Source: Verrucomicrobiota bacterium
GTDB taxonomy: Bacteria; Verrucomicrobiota; Verrucomicrobiia; Opitutales; UBA953
Length of the DNA: 5,461 bases
Assembly (NCBI GenBank): GCA_009924535.1
Contig: RFRI01000113.1
Span: 1-5,461, forward strand
Direction of reading: 5' to 3'
The notes beneath the pieces are model-generated. The model had not been told where the DNA came from. It saw only the letters and a list, made by a program, of their open reading frames with translations, and did no database searches. Within the stretch, counting starts at the first letter, position 1. Every line of letters starts with the position of its first letter. Of the stretch, positions 1 to 5,461 are shown piece after piece. The translations under genes and the position numbers were made by a program.

Positions 1-716
1 TCCGTGAACTTGTCGAGGCCGACACGCGTCAGGTCTTCGCCGTCATAGGCGAGCACGGAAAGGAACTGGTTGGCGGAATCGCCGGAAGTCGGCTGCCAGC
101 AACCGGTCGAGACCCAGATCGACGGGGCCGGCTTGCCGGCGACAGGAATCAACTTCGTGGAGAAACGCAGCGAGTAGGCCTCGGTCGTTTCGCCGTCCTT
201 GGGCACGACGAAGGCGAACGTACGTTCGACGCGGGCGCCATCGAGCGAGCCGACCAGCGTGACGGAGTGGGCGGAAGCGCCGGGCTGGAGGGTGAATTCG
301 GAGAGGACGGCTTCCAGTTTGCCGGTCGTCTGGTTCTTGACGGCGAGAGCGAGGGCCGACTCGTCGTTGCCGGCGTTGAAGGTGACGATGGCGTCCTTGG
401 AGACGTCGGCGAATTCCTTCTTCAGTTCGATCTTCGAGATCGCGCCACCGCGGCTGCTGAGCGTCACCTTGATGTGCTCGTTCTCGATGAGGAAGAACTT
501 GGCATCAGCACGGGCGACCGGCTTGGCCGCCTGCGCGGAGGGAGCCAGGGAGCTCTTGGCTGCCGGACTGAGCGCGGTCGGAGCAACCGGCGCGGCCGAG
601 ACCTGGACGGCGGCGACGGGGGCGCCGACAGGCTTAGGGGCAGGCTTGGTCAGGAAGAAAAGGGCGAAGGCGCCGACGATGCAGGCCATACCTAGGAAGA
701 AGTTCTTGCGGTCCAT
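1..716 (-). CDS. yidC: Membrane protein insertase YidC, N-terminal part (runs off the window)
   Basis: YidC inserts and folds inner-membrane proteins, alone or with the Sec translocon. The window holds the first 238 codons plus two bases. Visible parts: a short charged start (MDRKNFF), one hydrophobic segment at about residues 6-22, a linker rich in Ala, Pro and Lys at about 23-72, then the start of the periplasmic beta domain. That domain opens with FFLIENEHIKVTLSSRGGAI (74-93), the family's typical entry where a strand runs into an S-x-GG-x-I turn. The conserved C-terminal insertase core is outside the window, so identity rests on the N-terminal architecture found in Gram-negative YidC. The ATG at 714-716 is chosen because the membrane segment follows at once; no clear Shine-Dalgarno precedes it. 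pyrE lies 126 bp upstream in the same direction, so cotranscription is possible. Long plus-strand frames over this region are antisense shadows. Confidence 0.88.
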   Translation of the reverse strand, partial: MDRKNFFLGMACIVGAFALFFLTKPAPKPVGAPVAAVQVSAAPVAPTALSPAAKSSLAPSAQAAKPVARADAKFFLIENEHIKVTLSSRGGAISKIELKKEFADVSKDAIVTFNAGNDESALALAVKNQTTGKLEAVLSEFTLQPGASAHSVTLVGSLDGARVERTFAFVVPKDGETTEAYSLRFSTKLIPVAGKPAPSIWVSTGCWQPTSGDSANQFLSVLAYDGEDLTRVGLDKFT

Positions 717-754
717 GGAAAGTGAGTGGTTTGGCGTAGGGAACGGACCGCCCG

Positions 755-767
755 TGTGCAAGGCACA
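755..767. repeat. Small hairpin in the pyrE-yidC spacer
   Basis: TGTGC and GCACA are perfect inverted arms around a 3-base loop, located 39 bases upstream of the yidC start. With only 5 bp of stem it may be chance. In the yidC mRNA it would lie in the leader if transcription starts upstream of it. Confidence 0.2.
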
Positions 768-778
768 AGGCAGGCAGG

Positions 779-798
779 AACCCTTAATAAGGGGTTTT
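779..798. repeat. Inverted repeat in the pyrE-yidC spacer, possible weak terminator
   Basis: AACCCTT and AAGGGGTT flank a 3-base AAT loop and form a 7-bp stem with one bulged G. It lies 45 bases past the pyrE stop. The T run (GGGGTTTT) sits on the plus-strand 3' side, which is the wrong side for terminating pyrE transcription on the minus strand. Read on the minus strand, the hairpin is followed by TTCCTG, which is not a good U tract. It could attenuate read-through from pyrE into yidC, but support is thin. Confidence 0.25.
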
Positions 799-842
799 CA
801 GGCTCATTTACCGACAATGGGAGCACCCTGCCCCCGCCGATC

Positions 843-1412
843 TCACGAACCGGGCTTGGTCGCCGGAAGCTTGGCCAATTCAGCCGGCACGGCGTCCGCG
901 GCGTAGGTCGGGAAATTCAGCTCGAGCAACGAGACGAAAGGCACGCTGAACTGGGTCTGTCCCGCCGAACGGTCGACCAGCGAGACCACGGCGACGGCGG
1001 CGGCGCCGTTCGCCTTGAGGATGTCGAGACACTCCTGGGCGCGACCGCCTCGGGTCACGACGTCTTCGGCGACGATGACGCGCTCGCCGGGACGGAACGT
1101 GAAATTACGCCGCAGCACGAGCTTGTCGTTTTCCTTTTCGACGAAGACGAAGCGGACGCCGAGCTGGCGGGCGATCTCCTGGCCGACGACGAGTCCGCCC
1201 ATCGCCGGGGCGAGGACGGTGTCGCAAGGATGGGCCGCGAGCTTCGGGCGGAGCAGCTCGATCAGGCGCGTGACCTTGTCCATGTGCTGGCAGACCTGCG
1301 CGCACTGGAAGAAATGGCCGCTATGGAGACCGGAGCGGAGGACGAAGTGACCGGTCAGGAGGGCCTTCGAATCGCGGAAAATCTGGAGGACTTCTTCTTG
1401 GGGCGAGCTCAT
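843..1412 (-). CDS. pyrE: Orotate phosphoribosyltransferase
   Basis: PyrE joins orotate to phosphoribosyl pyrophosphate (PRPP) to give orotidine monophosphate, the fifth step of UMP synthesis in the cytoplasm. The 189-residue product has the usual family length. Early orotate/PRPP contacts appear as LRSGLHSGHFFQ (25-36). APAMGGLVVGQEIA follows (68-81), then a VEKENDKLVLRRNF loop segment (91-104). The PRPP-binding signature is VIVAEDVVTRGGRA (112-125), where the usual acidic pair is Glu-Asp. The frame stays open upstream to 1784, but that extension runs antisense through the FGE gene and has no family resemblance. The ATG at 1410-1412 has an AGAGG Shine-Dalgarno (minus strand, 1417-1421), so it is taken as the start. 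yidC follows after 126 bp, and the FGE gene is divergent. Confidence 0.93.
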   Translation of the reverse strand: MSSPQEEVLQIFRDSKALLTGHFVLRSGLHSGHFFQCAQVCQHMDKVTRLIELLRPKLAAHPCDTVLAPAMGGLVVGQEIARQLGVRFVFVEKENDKLVLRRNFTFRPGERVIVAEDVVTRGGRAQECLDILKANGAAAVAVVSLVDRSAGQTQFSVPFVSLLELNFPTYAADAVPAELAKLPATKPGS

Positions 1413-1518
1413 GCTGCCTCTGGATAAGGCGAAAACGGCCCGCTGGGCGAGGCGATATCCGAACCGTCCCCGCAAAAGGTTCGCCCTGCCACGGGCGGGC
1501 CATAGAAACGATCCACCC
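1413..1518. promoter_or_regulatory. Divergent intergenic region between pyrE and the FGE gene
   Basis: These 106 bases separate two divergent starts, so promoters for both genes should lie here or within the opposite gene's 5' end. An AGAGG at 1417-1421 (minus strand), 4 bases from the pyrE ATG, is a plausible ribosome binding site. No comparable site precedes the FGE ATG. I see no convincing -35/-10 pair, operator palindrome or riboswitch. The role is inferred from position. Confidence 0.45.
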
Positions 1519-2574
1519 ATGGAATCCAGCGACAACCCGCAGAAAGCCGCCAACGCCAAAGGGTGGATCGTCCTCGCCGCCGCCGTGCTCATCGTGACGC
1601 CCTTCGTCGTCCTGGCGCTAAGGCCGAGCCCCACCCCGCCGCCCACCGCCGGCATGGCCTGGATCCCCGGCGGAGAGTTCACCATGGGCGACGCCAAGGC
1701 CGACGAGAAACACGCCGAAGAAGCGCCCGGCCACGCCGTCGTCGTCAAAGGCTTCTGGATGGACGTCACCGAAGTCACCAACACGCAGTTCCAGGCTTTC
1801 GTCGACGCGACCCATTACGTCACCGATGCCGAAAAGGACCTCGACCCTCGCCAGTTCCCCGACGCGCCGCCAGAGATGCTCAAAGGCGGCTCGCTGCTCT
1901 TCAAGAAGGTCTCCGGGGTGAATCCCTTCCAGTGCGGCGGCGCGAATCTCCCGTGGTGGAACTTCACCGCCGGCGCCAACTGGCGTCAGCCCGAAGGAGC
2001 CGGCACCTCGATCAAGGACCGGATGAACCATCCCGTGCTCTGCCTGACCTACAAGGACGTGCAGGCCTACGCCAAATGGGCCGGCAAGCGCCTGCCGACC
2101 GAAGCCGAATGGGAATTCGCGGCGCGGGGCGGCCTCAAGGACAAGCCCTACGTCTGGGGCGATGAAGAGCGCCCGAACGGCAAGATCATGTGCAACCATT
2201 GGCAGGGCAAGTTCCCGGAGCGCGACAACGGCCTCGATGGCTTCACGTACGTCGCGCCGGTGAAATCATTCCCGCCGAACGGCTACGGCCTCTATGACAT
2301 GGCCGGCAACGTCTGGGAGATGTGCGAAGACTGGTATGGCCTCGAATATTACAAGGTCTCGCCGAAGGAGCGCCCGGTCGGACCGGCCATCGGCCATGAC
2401 CCCGAGAAGACCGGCTACGGCCAGCACGTCATCCGCGGCGGCTCGTGGCTCTGCGACGAAGGCTACTGCTTCCGCTACCGCGCCACGGCCCGCCAAGGAC
2501 TCGACACGCTGACGTCGACCAATCATGTCGGTTTCCGCTGCGTGTCCGACCTGCCGGCACCAGGGGTGAAGTAA
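1519..2574 (+). CDS. Membrane-anchored formylglycine-generating enzyme (FGE/SUMF1 family)
   Basis: The family oxidises a cysteine in sulfatases to C-alpha-formylglycine, using oxygen and copper. The 351-residue product has a hydrophobic signal anchor (about 16-34), a Pro-rich linker (36-42), then the FGE fold from MAWIPGGEFTMG (46-57) to the end. Family blocks visible are NHPVLCLTYKDV (170-181), WAGKRLPTEAEWEFAARGG (187-205), PPNGYGLYDMAGNVWEM, and RGGSWLCDEGYCFRYR (306-321), ending in NHVGFRC. Cys312 and Cys317 have the C-x4-C spacing of the two active-site cysteines of true FGEs, which many paralogues in this superfamily lack. This favours a catalytically competent enzyme. The anchor would place the catalytic domain in the periplasm (inference). 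The frame extends back to 1411, but the ATG at 1519 sits just before the anchor and avoids overlap with pyrE. No Shine-Dalgarno is evident. A non-FGE role for this fold remains possible. Confidence 0.88.
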   Translation: MESSDNPQKAANAKGWIVLAAAVLIVTPFVVLALRPSPTPPPTAGMAWIPGGEFTMGDAKADEKHAEEAPGHAVVVKGFWMDVTEVTNTQFQAFVDATHYVTDAEKDLDPRQFPDAPPEMLKGGSLLFKKVSGVNPFQCGGANLPWWNFTAGANWRQPEGAGTSIKDRMNHPVLCLTYKDVQAYAKWAGKRLPTEAEWEFAARGGLKDKPYVWGDEERPNGKIMCNHWQGKFPERDNGLDGFTYVAPVKSFPPNGYGLYDMAGNVWEMCEDWYGLEYYKVSPKERPVGPAIGHDPEKTGYGQHVIRGGSWLCDEGYCFRYRATARQGLDTLTSTNHVGFRCVSDLPAPGVK

Positions 2575-2593
2575 GGCTTACTTCTTCTCCTGG
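2560..2593. terminator. Inverted repeat over the two convergent stop codons, possible bidirectional terminator
   Basis: GAAGTAAG (2568-2575) and CTTACTTC (2577-2584) are perfect inverted arms around G2576. An outer pair, CCAGG (2560-2564) and CCTGG (2589-2593), extends the stem. Between them come one G-T and one G-C pair and a small internal loop, giving roughly 14 paired positions with a GGC loop. Both TAA stops (2572-2574 plus, 2578-2580 minus) fall inside it. There is no U tract on either strand, so it is not a canonical intrinsic terminator. The symmetry comes partly from both genes ending in AAG-TAA. Confidence 0.35.
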
Positions 2594-3915
2594 TAGTCCA
2601 GGTCCTTGCCGAAGGTCTCTTCCATCGTCGCAAGCGCGATGAACGCGGCGCCGAAGCAGATCACGCCGAGGATCGCACCCGCGATGGGCGGGGTGACGCG
2701 CGCCTGGGCGAGGGGCATGGCGAGATAGGTGAAGACGAAGGTGAGCGGCACCAGCGAACCACGGGCGAAGTTGGGCACGGTGGTCGCGACGGTGGCGCGC
2801 AGGTTCGTGCCGAACTGCTCGGCGGCGATCGTCACGAAGAGCGCCCAGTAGCCCATGCCGAAGCCCATCAGGAAGAGGAGGCGGTAGTAGGCGTCGGAGC
2901 TCCAGCCGTCGGAGCCGAAGAGATTGACGCCGACGCACGCCAGGCTGAAGAGCAGGAAACCAAGGACGACCTTCTTGCGGGAGCGCAGCAGCTGGCTGCC
3001 GACGCCGCTGGCCAGGTCGCCGAACGTCAGTCCGAGGTAGAACGCGGCGACGGACCAGTTGTCCTTGATGGGCTCGCCGGTGATGCCGTTGGCGGGGGCG
3101 AACACGGTCGAGGCGCGCTGCACGAGGATGCCGATCATGAACCACGTAGGCAGGCCGATGAGGATGCAGCGCAGGTAACGGAGGAACCGATCGCGGTTCG
3201 AGAACAGCGCGAAGAAATTGCCGCGGGCGACGGACCCTTCGGCCGCATGGTCGCGGGCCTGATGGTACATGCCGGACTCGCGCACGCCGACGCGCAAGGC
3301 GAGGAGCATCAGGCCGAGGCCGCCACCGATGAAGTAGCTCATGCGCCAGCCTTCGACGGAGGCGCCGAAGAAGCCGCCGACGACGCGACCGATGTCGGCC
3401 ACATGATCGGCCATGAAGCCGGCGACGACGGCGCCGAAGACGCCGACGGTGGCGACCAGCGCGGTGCCGTAACCACGGCGCTCCTTGGAAAGCGTCTCGG
3501 AGACGAGCGCGATGCAGCCGCCCAGCTCGCCGGCGAGGCCGAGGCCGGCGATGAAGCGCCAGGCGGCATAAGCCTCGAAACTATGCACGAGGCCGTTCGC
3601 GATGTTCGCGATGGAATAAAGCAGGATGGAGCCGAAGAGCGTCGTCAGGCGGCCCATGCGGTCGCCGAGGATCCCGAACAGGATCCCGCCGAGGAGCATG
3701 CCGGCCATCTGCCAGGAAAGCAGGTCCTGATACCAGGCGGCTCCGCTGATGAGATGACCGAGGCCAAGGCTGGTCAGGCTATCCTTGCGGATGGTCATGA
3801 ACAGCGTGAGGTCGTAGATGTCGACGAAGTAACCGAGCGCGCCGACGATCACGGCAGGCTGCAACAGGTCCTTCCAGAGCGGACGGGGCTGGACCGGGAA
3901 ATCAGGGGTGCTCAT
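2578..3915 (-). CDS. Major facilitator superfamily transporter, metabolite:H+ symporter-like
   Basis: The 445-residue inner-membrane protein has the length and hydrophobic pattern of a 12-helix MFS carrier. Helix 1 carries GYFVDIYDLTLF (28-39), resembling the YD element of metabolite:H+ symporters. The loop between helices 2 and 3 has motif A, GDRMGR (84-89). Helix 4 has RFIAGLGLAGELGG (120-133), typical of the sugar-porter and organic-acid symporter branches. This supports proton-coupled uptake of a small sugar or organic acid, but the substrate cannot be read from the sequence. The ATG at 3913-3915 comes just before the first helix; no good Shine-Dalgarno is seen. The truncated oxidoreductase ends 10 bases upstream on the same strand, suggesting one operon. 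The 3' end meets the FGE gene 3 bp away. A large periplasmic loop between helices 7 and 8 (about 270-290) is possible but not certain. Confidence 0.87.
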   Translation of the reverse strand: MSTPDFPVQPRPLWKDLLQPAVIVGALGYFVDIYDLTLFMTIRKDSLTSLGLGHLISGAAWYQDLLSWQMAGMLLGGILFGILGDRMGRLTTLFGSILLYSIANIANGLVHSFEAYAAWRFIAGLGLAGELGGCIALVSETLSKERRGYGTALVATVGVFGAVVAGFMADHVADIGRVVGGFFGASVEGWRMSYFIGGGLGLMLLALRVGVRESGMYHQARDHAAEGSVARGNFFALFSNRDRFLRYLRCILIGLPTWFMIGILVQRASTVFAPANGITGEPIKDNWSVAAFYLGLTFGDLASGVGSQLLRSRKKVVLGFLLFSLACVGVNLFGSDGWSSDAYYRLLFLMGFGMGYWALFVTIAAEQFGTNLRATVATTVPNFARGSLVPLTFVFTYLAMPLAQARVTPPIAGAILGVICFGAAFIALATMEETFGKDLDYQEKK

Positions 3916-3925
3916 GCAGGCGGGG

Positions 3926-4912
3926 TTACGCCTTCAGACCGTGCAGATTGGCCATGGAAATGCCAGACAACATTGCCCCGGTGACCCCGAGGAAGCCTTG
4001 GTCGGTGCCGATGAGGAAGAGGTTCGCGAGGTCGGTCCGCCCGTCGCGCCGCTTCACGGTCGAACCGTAGATCGCCCCGTTGAGATGCCCGGTGAACTTG
4101 CGGACGGTGCGGGGCGTGAAGACGTCGGTCGAGGTCAGCGCGGCGTCATGCGTAGCGTCGGCGACCGCCGGCAGATGGGCGCGGGCGACGCGGTTGAGGC
4201 GGCCGCACCACTCCTGCTTACGGGCCTGATATTCGGCCTCCGGCAAGGCGCACCAAGCATCGTGGTTCGCGAGGGCGGTGACGCGCAGCCAACCTTCGTC
4301 CAACACCCTGCCCTCTCCATATTGGTAATTATTAGGGATACAGATCACGCCGGAACGAGGGTCGACCAGCTCCTCGGGGGAACGGTAGGCGAAGCGTTCG
4401 TCGTCGCAGAAGAAGACGATGGTGTCCGTCCAGCCGAAGCCGGCGAAGGCCGCAGGCTCGTAGGTCGCGATGGTCTCGGCATAACCGAGGCGGCCGACGG
4501 CCGCAGTCCCGGCAGCCGGTTCCGCATCGGAGCGCAGGCGCATCGTCTCGACGGCGCCGGCCGAGGAATACACGGCCTCGGCGGTGACCTCGGTGCCATC
4601 GTCGAGGACGAGCGCGGCGGCGCGACCGGCGCGCACCTCGATCTTCGTCACCCCGCACTTCATGCGGCGCTCCACGCCATGCTCGCGGCAACGATCGGTG
4701 AGCAGACGGATGACCTGGCGGACGCCGATGAAAGGCCGGGCGAAGCCTTCGCGGAAAAGCGAGCGCCACATCACGGCGAACTGGGAGACTTCGATGTCAT
4801 CCTCGAGCGCGCTGCCGTAGAAGCAGGTCGGCAGGAGCAGCATGTCGCGCAGCAACGGGTCGCCGAGGCGTTCGTCGAGCAACGCCCGGGCCGAGCCGCC
4901 ATGGGCCTCGAG
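3926..4912 (-). pseudogene. FAD-dependent oxidoreductase (phytoene desaturase/CrtI-like), 5'-truncated
   Basis: About 325 C-terminal residues of an amine-oxidase/CrtI-type flavoprotein are present. Seen in order: SARALLDERLGDPLLRDMLL, then LPTCFYG; a middle segment VTKIEVRAGRAAALVLDDGT followed by VYSSAGAVETM, as in the FAD-domain strand that precedes the second half of these enzymes; FTPRTVRKFTGHLNGAIYGS; and the C-terminal FAD contact NLFLIGTDQGFLGVTGAMLS (about 3960-4030). Family members are usually around 500 residues and begin with a GxGxxG Rossmann motif. That half is absent: upstream of about 4895-4913 the minus-strand frame stays open to 5431 but only reads antisense through an S41 peptidase. 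Without the dinucleotide-binding end the product should not hold FAD normally. The native substrate is unknown; carotenoid desaturation or isomerisation is one possibility. The transporter gene begins 10 bases downstream, a likely operon partner. The truncation could be biological or an assembly join. Confidence 0.75.
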
Positions 4913-4916
4913 CGCG
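4801..4916. repeat. 11-bp direct repeat close to the gene-fusion point
   Basis: CCTCGAGCGCG occurs at 4801-4811 and again at 4906-4916, 105 bases apart and therefore in the same codon phase. On the minus strand the copies encode the similar tracts SALED and AALEA. The second copy overlaps the inferred junction between the two truncated genes. In a GC-rich genome such repeats arise by chance, so only the location is notable. Confidence 0.3.
4895..4913. other. Junction between two 5'-truncated, head-to-head genes
   Basis: To the left, minus-strand oxidoreductase similarity is clear up to the SAR residues (codons ending at 4894). To the right, plus-strand S41 similarity begins at about RGLVVATRGR (from 4913). 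Between them only about 19 bases are unassigned. Neither gene has its normal start or N-terminal domain on the other side. No terminal inverted repeats, transposase or tRNA are seen here. The breakpoint is inferred from protein-family resemblance judged by eye, so it could shift by tens of bases. Confidence 0.65.
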
Positions 4917-5419
4917 GCCTCGTCGTGGCGACGCGGGGGCGCAGTCCTGAAGAGGATTTCAACTACTCCGCCAGCCGTCCGGGCACTTGGCGGATGCCTC
5001 TGGTGGTCGTGATCGACGGCGACTCGGCCAGTTCGAGCGAGATTTTCGCCGGTGCGATTCGCGATCATGCCCGCGGCACGATCGTCGGCTCCCGCAGCTA
5101 CGGCAAGGGGTCGATCCAGGGCATCTTCCCGCTGGAAGGGGCCGGCGTCGGGATGCGGCTGACGACGGCGAAGTATTACACGCCCAGTGGCGTGAGTATT
5201 CACGAGAAAGGCATCGCGCCGCACGTGGACGTCGTGATGACGCCCGAGGAGGATAGCAAATTGCGCCGTCAGCGGAGCCGGCCCGACATCGTGGACGCGA
5301 AGGAGTTCAAGGAGCGTTTCGGCTTTGAGCCGATCGTGGACCGGCAGTTGCAGGCCGCGGTGGCAGTGTTTCGCGCGTTTGGCGGCGGATGGCAAGTGCC
5401 ACAGCAGGGGACTCCATGA
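4901..5419 (+). pseudogene. S41 family C-terminal processing peptidase (CtpA-like), 5'-truncated
   Basis: S41 peptidases are periplasmic serine proteases that trim or degrade exported proteins, recognising C-termini through a PDZ domain. Only the C-terminal catalytic part is here, about 170 codons of a protein that normally exceeds 400 residues. RGLVVATRGR is followed by MPLVVVIDGDSASSSEIFAG, with the likely nucleophile Ser at codon 5030-5032. The general-base Lys of SYGKGSIQ is at codon 5105-5107. The 25-residue spacing matches the Ser-Lys dyad of CtpA. TTAKYYTPSGVSIHEKGIAP follows, the usual substrate-cleft segment, and then a charged tail. Signal peptide, N-terminal helices, PDZ domain and the LDLRxNxGG strand are missing. 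The frame stays open leftward to 3908, but that part is antisense to the oxidoreductase. The ATG at 4901 is the nearest in-frame start and has no ribosome binding site. The next gene overlaps its stop. Confidence 0.78.
5406..5410 (+). promoter_or_regulatory. Shine-Dalgarno for the gene starting at 5416/5419
   Basis: AGGGG lies 5 bases before the ATG at 5416 and 8 bases before the in-frame ATG at 5419. The longer spacing is nearer the usual optimum, so 5419 is the slightly better start. The site is inside the end of the S41 reading frame, as expected for translationally coupled genes. Confidence 0.55.
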
Positions 5420-5461
5420 TGAAGATCGCAATCGCAGGCACTGCGCCCTTGTGGGGTGTGT
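5416..5461 (+). CDS. Start of an unidentified gene (runs off the window)
   Basis: Fifteen codons are visible, reading MMKIAIAGTAPLWGV. The first ATG overlaps the S41 stop (ATGA); a second ATG follows immediately in the same frame. The overlap and the AGGGG ribosome binding site indicate an operon with the S41 gene. The N-terminus is a Lys followed by mostly hydrophobic small residues, which fits either a signal peptide or the first strand of a nucleotide-binding fold. I do not recognise the family and assign no function. Confidence 0.5.
   Translation, partial: MMKIAIAGTAPLWGV

Noticed and set aside
199..906. Plus-strand frames of 142 and 235 codons over yidC
   Set aside because: They are antisense shadows in GC-rich sequence; the minus strand encodes a recognisable YidC N-terminus.
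726..1427. Plus-strand frame of 233 codons across pyrE
   Set aside because: Low-complexity charged translation with no family features, opposite a clear PyrE.
1482..1497. 5-bp hairpin (CGCCC/GGGCG) in the divergent spacer as an operator
   Set aside because: Short and pure GC in a GC-rich background; no second copy or known operator resemblance.
1411..1518. Upstream start for the FGE gene at 1411
   Set aside because: It would add 36 polar, Arg-rich residues before the signal anchor and overlap the pyrE start codon. The ATG at 1519 gives a normal anchor position.
1413..1784. N-terminal extension of PyrE by 124 residues (frame open to 1784 on the minus strand)
   Set aside because: It is antisense to the FGE gene, shows no PyrE-like sequence, and a normal-length PyrE starts at 1412 with its own Shine-Dalgarno.
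2429..3145. Minus-strand Arg-rich frame of 238 codons
   Set aside because: Out-of-frame shadow of the transporter and antisense to the FGE gene end.
3247..3984. Plus-strand frame of 245 codons rich in Ala, Glu, Asp and His
   Set aside because: This composition is typical of the antisense of hydrophobic membrane-protein codons; it lies opposite transmembrane helices of the MFS carrier.
4901..5419. ATG at 4901 as the natural start of a short functional S41 peptidase
   Set aside because: No ribosome binding site precedes it, and the product would lack export signal, PDZ domain and part of the catalytic fold.

Overview
This is a high-GC chromosomal stretch with compact, mostly metabolic and housekeeping genes. 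The YidC N-terminus (MDRKN-type start, one membrane segment, Ala/Pro-rich linker, periplasmic domain) points to a Gram-negative bacterium. Together with the short PyrE, a membrane-anchored formylglycine-generating enzyme (FGE) and a CrtI-like FAD oxidoreductase, it fits the Verrucomicrobiota, perhaps class Opitutae. That placement is inference from protein style only.

Layout. Positions 1-716 (minus) hold the first 238 codons of yidC, cut by the window edge. Positions 843-1412 (minus) hold pyrE, in the same direction and upstream of yidC. A 106-bp divergent spacer separates pyrE from an FGE-family gene on the plus strand (1519-2574). That gene converges, with only 3 bp between stop codons, on a major facilitator transporter (2578-3915, minus). 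A long imperfect inverted repeat covers both stop codons. Ten bases upstream of the transporter is the end of a FAD-dependent oxidoreductase on the same strand (3926 to about 4912), probably its operon partner. On the plus strand, about 4901-5419 is the C-terminal part of an S41 (CtpA-type) peptidase. It is followed by the start of an unidentified gene in ATGA overlap.

The most unusual point is around 4895-4913. The oxidoreductase loses its N-terminal dinucleotide-binding half there, and the S41 peptidase loses its N-terminal and PDZ portion at the same place, so two 5'-truncated genes meet head to head. No insertion sequence is visible. This is either a real rearrangement breakpoint (inversion or deletion) or a chimeric assembly join. 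Both strands stay open across the join, so automatic gene callers will tend to report two false 500-residue proteins.

Functionally, pyrE (UMP synthesis) and yidC (membrane protein insertion) are housekeeping genes. The FGE protein keeps both active-site cysteines and carries a signal anchor, so it may mature sulfatases on the outer side of the inner membrane; no sulfatase lies in the window. The transporter and oxidoreductase look like a separate metabolic unit of unknown substrate. I saw no tRNA, rRNA, CRISPR array or recognisable mobile element.
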